DNA from: Magnetococcales bacterium
Lineage (GTDB): Bacteria; Pseudomonadota; Magnetococcia; Magnetococcales; JADFWU01
Reading direction: 5' to 3'
NCBI GenBank assembly: GCA_015234045.1
Contig: JADFWU010000013.1
Location: forward strand, 1-64,000
Length of the DNA stretch: 64,000 nt
Positions within the stretch are counted from its first letter, which is position 1. Every line of letters starts with the position of its first letter. Below are positions 53,876 to 64,000 of this stretch, piece by piece. The position numbers and the translations under genes were made by a program. The notes under the pieces were generated by a model. That model did no database searches, was not told the origin of the DNA, and saw only the letters and a program-made list of their open reading frames with translations.

Positions 53876-56809
53876 GTGGCAAAGGCGTTTGACAAGCCGC
53901 GTTATCATCTTGAAGAACGCTCTTTGTTCGATGGATACATCACGCCGCAAAACGGTCCTGAACCTGAGAAGTTTCTTCTCTTGGTCATCGAAGCCGATGA
54001 AACCCACCCATTTCAACTCTCCGTTGGAAAAGGACGCTCCTGTGATGTGGTTATCAATGAACCAGGCATATCAACATTTCACCTGATTCTGGAAGGACGG
54101 CAAACCCAGGTAACTGTGCGGGATGAGCCCGTGCTGGGTGAAGATGCATGGCAGGATGCGCTGCGTGATGCCAAGCGGTCCGGAAAAGCACCACCTGAAA
54201 AAATGCACGCCACCACTGAAGAGCACACCCTCTATCGACTCCGTGTCACACCGCACCCAAAACGTATTGATCCTATCTATGTGGATGGCACCCCACTGCA
54301 ATCCCATTACACCATACGAGGCGGTGAACGGCTTCAAATAGGCAAAACACTGCTTGCCATTCACATAACACCCTATCGTCCCATATGGAAAAAAAATTGG
54401 TTCTGGTTTGTACTGATAGCGCTTCTGTGTCTATCTATTGGACTCACCACATGGTATCTGCGCCGCCCTGATGTACGGCGTGATCGATTCCTTGACCAAG
54501 GCATTTCCGCCTTTCAACAGGATGATATGGAATCCGCGCGACTCGCGTTCCGTAACGCCATACAGCTCGACAACCAGAATATCCAAGGACATCACTATTT
54601 AGGACTGATCGCAGAGAAACAAGGCAATGCCCGTAAAGAATTAATCTACTTCCTGCGCACATTGGAGCTCGACCCGCACCATGTTTCCGCTCTGGAAAAA
54701 CTGGCGCGTATCTATTTCCTTGGCGGCAATCTAAAACGCGCCAACGCCTTTGTGGATCGTCTGTTAGCCGTCAGCCCCAACAATAGTGAAGGATTGATGG
54801 TTCGGGCAGGCATTCTGGCTCGCATGGGTCAGGAAGAACGCGCCAGCCAACTGGCAAAACGCGTCCTGGCCATGGATTCCACCCAAACCGATGCCCTGAT
54901 CATCATCTCCCATTATCATGAAAAACAGGGTGAACTGGTTGAAGCACGCCGATTGCTGGAAGAAGGACTGAAAACACGCCCCTTTGGCATCAGTGGCGCG
55001 TTACGACTGCGCTTGGCTGGTCTCTACCGACGTACTGGTGATCCAGAAAAAGCGGAGGAAATGCTCAGGTGGCTTCTGGCGCGCAAACCTGATGTGCTGC
55101 TCTACTGGCGTGCCCTGGCGGCATTTCACGCCTATGAAGGTAATGTTCTCGAAGCTGAACGGGTTCTGCGTGAAGCCATTCGACTGCGTCCAAACGATAC
55201 GCGGCGCTATCTGCTTTTGGCAGATTTTGCCGCGCGTCGATTGGGATTGGAACAGGCTGAACGCATTCTGAAAGGGTTCATCACTTCCCATGAATCCGAC
55301 CCGGTATTCCGGTTTGCCCTGGGCGAATTTTATGAAAAAACGGACCGCCTTGAAGAAGCGCGAAAAGTGTATCTAAAAATAGCACTCATGGCTCATGGCA
55401 TGGAAGCCAGCGACACAGCCCGCCGCAAATTGGCCGCCATGTCCGCCACCGAGAGCAATACCGGAGAAGCGTACCAGCAGATTCAAGCTGTACTTAAAGA
55501 GATGAGAGGCCGTTCACTGGGAAACCAGGATCGAGATCTACCTCTACTAAAAGGCATATCCGCCCTATTGCGCGGGGATGCCGCTCAGGCAATTCGAGAA
55601 CTGTCTGTCGCCCTTCGGACCCGACCAGGCATGACCTCCGCACATCGCTTGCTCGCTTGGGCGCACTATCTCAATGGCAGCCCAAAACAGGCCCGAATTG
55701 TACTGACCAAATTGGTAGACATGAGCGATGGCGCCATCCGAGACCGAGTCGCATTGGGTCGTCTCCTGGCCCAAATGGGTAAGTTCAAAGAGGCTGAAGC
55801 CCAATTTCTAGCCGCCTTGGAAGAATCACCGAATCACCCTGCTCTGTTAAAAAGCGTACTCCAAACTCAATTAGCCCGCCGTTTGTGGCCAGAGGCCAAA
55901 GAGACCCTTTATAAACTGAACAACGTGGTAAAAGATCCAGCGGTAAAACAGTATATTTGGGCCATCTACCATCGCGCGCGCGGGGATGTCGAAGCGACAA
56001 TTTCAGCCCTTCAGCAGGTGGTTAAACTCAAGCCAAACACCATTAAACCGCTGACAGAATTGGTCCGCGCTCTGGTACTTGACAACCAGTTTGGCACAGC
56101 AAAAATATGGCTCAAAAAGGTATTGAGAAAACACCCAGATCATGCGCCTGCTCTGAACCTTATGGGAGAGATTCAGCTGGCAGAAGGCCACTATCAAGAG
56201 GCTATTTCCACTTTTGAGCAAGTCACAACTCTGCGTCCAGATTGGGACAAATCCCACATGAATCTCACCAGCGCCTTACTGGCCAAAGGTGATTTTCAAT
56301 CCGCTGCTAAAGCACTTTGGCACAGTAGCACAACAGATCCCAAACGGGTCGATCTGGTTCTATTGCTGGCTTCCGCCTATGAACGGGCTGAAGATGTGGA
56401 CCGGGCAATCACGAGCTATGAAGTCGTTCTGGACAGGGACCCTAAAAACGGTGTTGCCGCTAATAATCTGGCGATGCTTCTGGCCGATCACCGATGGGAC
56501 ACCCAAGATCTGGGTCGTGCGGCCTCATTGATGGCACCGTTCGAAAACACCAACAATCCAGGTGCGTTGGATACTCTGGGTTGGGTCCGCTATCGACAAG
56601 GCCGCCTTTCGTCTGCCAAAGAACTACTGGAAAGAGCACTGAAGTCTGCACCCAATGAACCCGGTATTCAATACCATCTGGGCATGGTTTATCGGGATCT
56701 GGGTAATGAAGAAAAGGGTCGAGCACTTTTGATCAAAGCGGTATCGTCCCAGGAAACCTTCACAGGCAAGAACGAGGCAAAGAGGATCATCACCGGCGTA
56801 GCACAGTGA
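53876..56809 (+). CDS. FHA-membrane helix-TPR protein (PrsT-like)
   Basis: The 977-aa protein starts at GTG with GAGAGGA upstream. Residues about 30-165 form an FHA-like domain (FQLSVGKGRSCDVVINEPGISTFH region and IYVDG), one membrane helix at about 174-196 follows, then roughly 20 TPR units fill the periplasmic remainder. The TPR part resembles the PEP-CTERM/XrtA-associated TPR protein PrsT, and the exosortase gene is next door. The combination with a cytoplasmic FHA, a phosphothreonine-binding fold, suggests that assembly or export is tied to a Ser/Thr kinase, which is not in the window. Confidence 0.82.
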   Translation: MAKAFDKPRYHLEERSLFDGYITPQNGPEPEKFLLLVIEADETHPFQLSVGKGRSCDVVINEPGISTFHLILEGRQTQVTVRDEPVLGEDAWQDALRDAKRSGKAPPEKMHATTEEHTLYRLRVTPHPKRIDPIYVDGTPLQSHYTIRGGERLQIGKTLLAIHITPYRPIWKKNWFWFVLIALLCLSIGLTTWYLRRPDVRRDRFLDQGISAFQQDDMESARLAFRNAIQLDNQNIQGHHYLGLIAEKQGNARKELIYFLRTLELDPHHVSALEKLARIYFLGGNLKRANAFVDRLLAVSPNNSEGLMVRAGILARMGQEERASQLAKRVLAMDSTQTDALIIISHYHEKQGELVEARRLLEEGLKTRPFGISGALRLRLAGLYRRTGDPEKAEEMLRWLLARKPDVLLYWRALAAFHAYEGNVLEAERVLREAIRLRPNDTRRYLLLADFAARRLGLEQAERILKGFITSHESDPVFRFALGEFYEKTDRLEEARKVYLKIALMAHGMEASDTARRKLAAMSATESNTGEAYQQIQAVLKEMRGRSLGNQDRDLPLLKGISALLRGDAAQAIRELSVALRTRPGMTSAHRLLAWAHYLNGSPKQARIVLTKLVDMSDGAIRDRVALGRLLAQMGKFKEAEAQFLAALEESPNHPALLKSVLQTQLARRLWPEAKETLYKLNNVVKDPAVKQYIWAIYHRARGDVEATISALQQVVKLKPNTIKPLTELVRALVLDNQFGTAKIWLKKVLRKHPDHAPALNLMGEIQLAEGHYQEAISTFEQVTTLRPDWDKSHMNLTSALLAKGDFQSAAKALWHSSTTDPKRVDLVLLLASAYERAEDVDRAITSYEVVLDRDPKNGVAANNLAMLLADHRWDTQDLGRAASLMAPFENTNNPGALDTLGWVRYRQGRLSSAKELLERALKSAPNEPGIQYHLGMVYRDLGNEEKGRALLIKAVSSQETFTGKNEAKRIITGVAQ

Positions 56810-56819
56810 ATTTACACAT

Positions 56820-56866
56820 GAATAGCTCTGAAACCCCCTATTTTCATATGAGATTCAGAGCTATTC
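56820..56866. terminator. 13-bp perfect inverted repeat after the FHA-TPR gene
   Basis: GAATAGCTCTGAA and TTCAGAGCTATTC with a 21-nt loop, 10 bp after the stop. No T-run, so termination is likely but not proven. Confidence 0.5.
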
Positions 56867-56962
56867 CAAACAAAGTGAACGATGCTCAAGGAGAGGTCAC
56901 CTTTTCACAACAAATCTGCCGCCGTAGTGACACCCCAACCCTCTATCGTTCTCACTCAAGCA

Positions 56963-57172
56963 TCAGTAATAATCTCGGAAATGAGCAGGCCGCGAGCGAT
57001 CATTGGGAATTTCAATTTCATAATCCCCTGTTCCCCAGCAACTCTGACAAACCTCTTTCTTTTGACCATCACATACTGGACAAACTTCAACACCACAGTA
57101 CCCGGTTCCTCCACAGTGATCACAAACATCCATCCCCGTGCCAGAACACCTTTCACAAGCAATAATTTTCAT
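56963..57172 (-). CDS. DnaJ-type zinc-finger miniprotein (69 aa)
   Basis: Nearly the whole protein is the Cys-rich domain of DnaJ: CERCSGTG, CDHCGGTG, CPVCDGQK and CQSCWGTG give four CXXCXGXG-like repeats that would bind two zinc ions. There is no J domain. GGAGCAGGAAA just before the ATG supports expression. A stand-alone chaperone-type zinc finger, or a regulator of another zinc protein; not otherwise recognised. Confidence 0.7.
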   Translation of the reverse strand: MKIIACERCSGTGMDVCDHCGGTGYCGVEVCPVCDGQKKEVCQSCWGTGDYEIEIPNDRSRPAHFRDYY

Positions 57173-57645
57173 TTTCCTGCTCCAGTATCGGACAAATATA
57201 CACCTGATTCATGAATACTTCCGATTGGGATGAGATGTAAAATTTATTATTTTAATAGGATTGATTGATTTTTTTGACCATTCAATGGGCCTGTAATGGA
57301 TCGTTGGAAATAGAGTCTGCCTGACACAGCATGCCCCGCACTTTCGTGTACATAATGCGTGCATTCAACAGCCTGTTTTTTTGATTTTATGGATTTTTTT
57401 TTAGAAATAGCAGTCCAATATTAATGAGTGTCCGTCACATCGGTGAGAAGGGCGAGTCTTCGTTTTTCCTGCGTTGAAGATCAATCACATAGTGGATCAT
57501 CATCACGACCAACCTGTTGAAGGTTTCTCTTATTTTGGTGATTAAATTCCAGCCCTCCGTCACCCCTCTGATGCACTCATTTAATTCTGATCCAAACAGA
57601 GTTTTTGGGGTCCGCGAAACCGTACCAACTTAACAGGGGGACATC
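57173..57645. other. Intergenic region, AT-rich, no gene
   Basis: 473 bp with T-rich stretches near 57250 and 57400. I examined it for DnaA boxes and riboswitch motifs because recF and gyrB follow, and found none convincing. Confidence 0.45.
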
Positions 57646-58032
57646 ATGAAAAACTCAATTTTTCTAATCACTCTTCTCAGCGTATGCATCGCACCCAATC
57701 TGTACGCCAATGATTCAGAGCATTGTGGAGCCATGTGTCATCTGCCCATGGCTTGGCAGAACAATGACAGCTGTATTGAGATGAGCTATCGAGGCCCCAC
57801 TTCAAAACAAGGCACCTTCAGCAATATGAAACAACGCCTTGGCATTCAGCCTGACCACGAACAGGCATGGGATGAATTTTCCAAAGCGGTTTTAACGGGT
57901 TCTCCTGAGTTCAACAACACCCAGAGAAATAATAATATTCGCCAAGCATTCACTATGTTAAAACATGTTGTTTCCGATCAACAACGGGCTCAGATTGCCT
58001 GTCATTTTGGTTCTTGTGGGCAGATATTTTAA
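57646..58032 (+). CDS. Secreted orphan protein with paired cysteines (128 aa)
   Basis: A signal peptide (about 1-21, ending LYA) is followed by about 107 residues with Cys pairs at the start (HCGAMCH, NDSCIEM) and the end (ACHFGSC). AGGGGG lies 5 nt before the ATG. The central stretch RLGIQPDHEQAWDEFSKAV recalls LTxxQ/CpxP-Spy-type periplasmic helical proteins, but the match is weak. It lies directly upstream of recF, where dnaN would normally be. Confidence 0.65.
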   Translation: MKNSIFLITLLSVCIAPNLYANDSEHCGAMCHLPMAWQNNDSCIEMSYRGPTSKQGTFSNMKQRLGIQPDHEQAWDEFSKAVLTGSPEFNNTQRNNNIRQAFTMLKHVVSDQQRAQIACHFGSCGQIF

Positions 58033-58206
58033 CGAGGAATCCCACATTCCAAACAGTTTATTCGTGTCTTTGTTTTTTTTACTGTCAAGACACTGAATAA
58101 TGATGTACCATGTTGAAAGTTAATGACTTTCACTGCCACAGTGTGCACTTCAAACCACGGCCAAAACAACGGCCTTTTTCGGGTTTCTGAGCAACATCAA
58201 GCACTC

Positions 58207-61802
<3,596 letters not shown>

Positions 61803-61823
61803 AACAGAAGAGTAGCGTGGAAA

Positions 61824-61849
61824 GCTGGGAAGGTTCACGCCTTCCCAGC
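61824..61849 (+). terminator. gyrB terminator
   Basis: GCTGGGAAGG and CCTTCCCAGC form a perfect 10-bp stem with a 6-nt loop, followed by GATTGATTATTT, 22 bp after the gyrB stop. Confidence 0.8.
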
Positions 61850-61858
61850 GATTGATTA

Positions 61859-61896
61859 TTTAGTGATTCCGGCTCAATTTAGTGATTCCGGCTCAA
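61859..61896 (+). repeat. Tandem duplication of a 19-bp unit
   Basis: TTTAGTGATTCCGGCTCAA occurs twice without a gap, followed at 61911 by GCGGGAATGACGGGTAC, a half-copy of the REP-like hairpin at 22373. Confidence 0.75.
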
Positions 61897-61936
61897 ACTC
61901 AGAGATCAAAGCGGGAATGACGGGTACAAAATGCAT

Positions 61937-62230
61937 TCAAACGATTTCAAACCGCTTACCAATTTCCTCACGAAACGCACTGGAAACTGCCCACCAATCC
62001 AGCACATCAACCTTGATCGGCAGATCAGACAGAGCAAACGCCTCTTCCAAACGGCTTAACCGTTCCCTATCGATTTTCTTTTTTCCCTTCAGCGCCAAAT
62101 CCAGATCAGAATAGGGATGATGATCTGTTCCTCGAACCCTGGATCCGAAGGCGCGCGCTTCACACTCTGGCAGATACTCAGCCAGAATTGCGCGGATTAT
62201 CACTAGATGATCTGGCTCGAGATCAATCAT
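61937..62230 (-). CDS. mntA: MntA-type minimal nucleotidyltransferase antitoxin
   Basis: A 97-aa protein (ATG 62230) with the GS motif (FGSRVRG) followed by YSDLDLAL, the metal-binding DxD, and a third Asp in KVDVLDW. In type VII toxin-antitoxin systems MntA adds AMP to a Tyr of HepT and inactivates it. The ATG lies 8 bp inside the hepT 3' end, as expected for the pair. Confidence 0.88.
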   Translation of the reverse strand: MIDLEPDHLVIIRAILAEYLPECEARAFGSRVRGTDHHPYSDLDLALKGKKKIDRERLSRLEEAFALSDLPIKVDVLDWWAVSSAFREEIGKRFEIV

Positions 62231-62639
62231 TTCGCTTATCAATTTCGACCATGAGAAAATCAACGTCCGCCACCATGGCAATGGCGGCTTGAAAGGCCTC
62301 CTCAGCGTTGACCTCTTTGTAGGTATGGGCTGAAACATTGCGTGCTTTGTGGTAACCAAACCAGCGTTCTGGATCAGCAATCAGGCCATTTCGCGCAGCA
62401 ACGCGGAACAACTCCTTGCGGGTATAGATGGGAGCGGAGGAATGAGAACTGACATTGTCTGCAACCCAACGCTGCATCAAAGTCCAAGCAAGACCATAGG
62501 TGTATTCAAAACGCTTGATCACCGAATCACGCAACGCCAGTGCAAGCTCTTCATCCTCGTCTTTTCTCTGATCATAGAGCCGAATGGCAGATTTCAGAGT
62601 GTTCAACGCGCTTCCAAGGGTATCCAATTGCAAAGCCAT
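62223..62639 (-). CDS. hepT: HepT-type HEPN RNase toxin (HI0074 family)
   Basis: A 138-aa HEPN protein whose active-site motif RNVSAHTY matches R-x4-H-x-Y, where the Tyr is the AMPylation target of MntA. Upstream IKRFEYTYGLAWTLMQRW is characteristic of the HI0074 nucleotidyltransferase substrate-binding family. Probably a tRNA-cleaving toxin. Located between gyrB and flagellar genes, a typical islet position. Confidence 0.88.
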   Translation of the reverse strand: MALQLDTLGSALNTLKSAIRLYDQRKDEDEELALALRDSVIKRFEYTYGLAWTLMQRWVADNVSSHSSAPIYTRKELFRVAARNGLIADPERWFGYHKARNVSAHTYKEVNAEEAFQAAIAMVADVDFLMVEIDKRND

Positions 62640-62679
62640 TACATATTTCCACTAATCTTATTTATTGAAATCCATAGAC

Positions 62680-63252
62680 TTATCGCCCTCTCCTTCTGCG
62701 CTCTGCCAAACTGATACCCAACTCATCCGCCAATGAAGCGGCTTCTACTGCGTCCATTTTACCAAGAATTTTGGAAGCCACCTTTTCACGCATCACCTTC
62801 AATACTTTAACCGCTGTACGGCGATCCATATTCTTAAATTGACCAGCTGCCTCTTTGGCCTTCATACTGCTGTAGATCTTAGCCAGTCGAGCGATATTGG
62901 CATCGTCCATGGCTTTCTCTTTGGCACGCTCTTCCCGAATGGATTCACGCAAGGATTTCAACGCTTCAATACGCTTACCCAACACATCAACCAATGTATT
63001 GAGCTCTTTTTCCTGATCATCAAGTTGACGGCCTCGCGCCTCGAGCTCCAAGCGTTGTGTTTCCAACTCTTCAAGAAGGTGCAAGGGATCGCGCAATGGG
63101 TTGTCAGCGGCGACAGGTAAACGCTTTTTCTTCACGCCATCCCCAGCTGCCACAGAATCCGCTGCATAACCATGTGTGGCAAACCCAATGGGTCCGACAC
63201 TCACCATGGTCAACGCCAGGACAGTTGCTAAGAACAGGGAACGAATGGTCAC
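62680..63252 (-). CDS. MotE-like periplasmic flagellar protein
   Basis: The 190-aa protein has a signal peptide or N-terminal membrane segment (about 1-30), a coiled coil (about 60-118) and a C-terminal MgtE_N-like domain (LAKIYSSMKAKEAAGQFKNM). This is the architecture of MotE, a periplasmic chaperone of MotC in Rhizobiales. It follows fliJ by 10 bp, which supports a flagellar role. Confidence 0.82.
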   Translation of the reverse strand: MTIRSLFLATVLALTMVSVGPIGFATHGYAADSVAAGDGVKKKRLPVAADNPLRDPLHLLEELETQRLELEARGRQLDDQEKELNTLVDVLGKRIEALKSLRESIREERAKEKAMDDANIARLAKIYSSMKAKEAAGQFKNMDRRTAVKVLKVMREKVASKILGKMDAVEAASLADELGISLAERRRRGR

Positions 63253-63262
63253 AAAACCTCTC

Positions 63263-63712
63263 CTATCTGCTTGTCATCGTGTTCTGATGGTGTCGAATAA
63301 CGCCAATCCGGTCCAATTCCCGATACTCTTGACGCCGCGCCTCTTGTTGAATCACGACATCCGCCTTTTCCTCCAGCTTTTCGGCCTGCTGAAGAGATTT
63401 GCGCGTCTCCAACCACTTCTGTTTGACCGACTCTGCGGCCTTCTGCACTTCTTCGATCTCTTTCTGAGTCTGCGCCTTGCGTACATCCTGGCCGCGATAA
63501 AAATCCAAATACAAATTGGATGGCAACCGAGTACTAACATCACCGAGTGTTTCAGCCATTTCAACTCTGGCCATCTCGGTCTCTTCGTCAAGATCCAGCA
63601 ATCGTTGCTTACGCAGACCTATTTCACCCAAAGCCTCTTTATATGCCGCTGCCGCCGCCTCCTCTCGGATTCGACGCAACTCGACAAGCCGACTGAATCG
63701 ATTTACCGCCAT
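63263..63712 (-). CDS. fliJ: Flagellar export chaperone FliJ
   Basis: A coiled-coil protein of about 149 aa starting at ATG 63712 (MAVNRFSRLVELRRIREEA); the frame is open 72 bp further. FliJ joins FliI and FlhA of the flagellar type III export apparatus and helps couple the ATPase to export. The low-complexity heptads, the length and the RFSRLVELRRIREE opening support it. FliI would be expected upstream but does not lie in the remaining window. Confidence 0.8.
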   Translation of the reverse strand: MAVNRFSRLVELRRIREEAAAAAYKEALGEIGLRKQRLLDLDEETEMARVEMAETLGDVSTRLPSNLYLDFYRGQDVRKAQTQKEIEEVQKAAESVKQKWLETRKSLQQAEKLEEKADVVIQQEARRQEYRELDRIGVIRHHQNTMTSR

Positions 63713-63841
63713 CAGATCACTCGCAATTTCACGGCGTTTACGCCACACTAACCGGCAGGAAGCAAGAAACTTCCAACACCTCATTATTAAGAATAGACTG
63801 ATTCATTCTATTTGCAAACCCCGGTCCATACGGAACTTTCA

Positions 63842-64000
63842 ATGCGGATTTTTTTCGTTTTCTTTGTATTTACACTCTTGATCGGGCAACTGCCCCTACC
63901 GGTTGAAAGCAGATCCAACAAAGATCCACGACAAAACACCATCCGATTGGTCACAGACCCAGAAACGCTTGATCTTCTTAAACAGATTGGAAACCCTATA
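63842..64000 (+). CDS. Start of a secreted protein, possibly M48 metalloprotease (partial)
   Basis: The frame begins with a signal peptide (MRIFFVFFVFTLLIGQLPL) and runs off the window after 53 residues. The section TIRLVTDPETLDLLKQIGNP resembles the start of BepA/YfgC-like M48 peptidases, where a similar segment precedes the HExxH domain. Divergent from fliJ. The catalytic region is outside the window, so the call is tentative. Confidence 0.55.
   Translation, partial: MRIFFVFFVFTLLIGQLPLPVESRSNKDPRQNTIRLVTDPETLDLLKQIGNPI

Noticed and set aside
57173-57645. oriC or riboswitch in the gap before the recF region
   Set aside because: No TTATCCACA-type boxes and no recognisable aptamer core could be found by reading.

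Overview
The window is chromosomal DNA from a flagellated, chemotactic, Gram-negative proteobacterium. The evidence is dnaA, recF and a gyrB of Gram-negative length, a FlbD-like sigma-54 regulator, FliJ and a MotE-like protein, hopanoid-type HpnC/HpnD, a PEP-CTERM-type exosortase, SPOR-domain and CZB-chemoreceptor proteins, and many c-di-GMP enzymes. A deep-branching alphaproteobacterial or Magnetococcales-like host would fit, but this is inference; I see no magnetosome genes, rRNA, tRNA or CRISPR array.

Layout. 0.2-6.0 kb: a tiny His-rich membrane ORF, then the minus-strand operon SPOR protein-radA-cvpA-purF. 6.3-12.9 kb: a CZB chemoreceptor, a BvgS/EvgS-type hybrid kinase and a coupled REC-GGDEF cyclase. 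13-19 kb (minus): a sigma-54 activator, a large periplasmic TPR protein, a FlbD-like regulator and a lipoprotein. 19.4-24.6 kb: prmB, a second diguanylate cyclase, hpnC-hpnD. 24.7-27.3 kb: secA (minus). 27.6-36.1 kb (minus): two long paralogous proteins, each a KGGVGR-type MinD/ParA-like ATPase fused to 35-residue TPR repeats, with two unrecognised genes between them. 36.5-39.2 kb: dnaA followed by wreckage of a BsuBI/PstI-type restriction-modification system. 39.3-48.8 kb: rhodanese, hemerythrin, YjbQ, an SLC13-type carrier, two HD-GYP proteins, a GAF protein, a Ppx/GppA phosphatase and small orphans. 49.2-51 kb: a TPR-HEPN gene pair and a cyclophilin. 51.1-56.8 kb: a retropepsin-like protease, an exosortase-EpsI fusion and an FHA-TM-TPR protein. 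57-61.8 kb: a DnaJ-zinc-finger miniprotein, a secreted orphan, recF and gyrB. 61.9-64 kb: a HepT/MntA toxin-antitoxin pair, motE-like and fliJ genes, and the start of a secreted protein.

Mobile-type repeats run through the window. One family of about 157 bp, with TA-ended inverted repeats and a long internal hairpin, is present in five copies; two copies overlap and supply the stop codon of a signalling gene. A second short repeat (core AGGGCCACG, then an A-rich run) occurs five times, also hugging gene ends and supplying two stop codons. The best candidate for an undescribed system is the KGGVGR-ATPase/TPR cluster. The host carries one copy with ordinary composition and a decayed P-loop signature, and next to it an AT-rich, translationally coupled three-gene operon holding an intact P-loop and recently amplified repeats.
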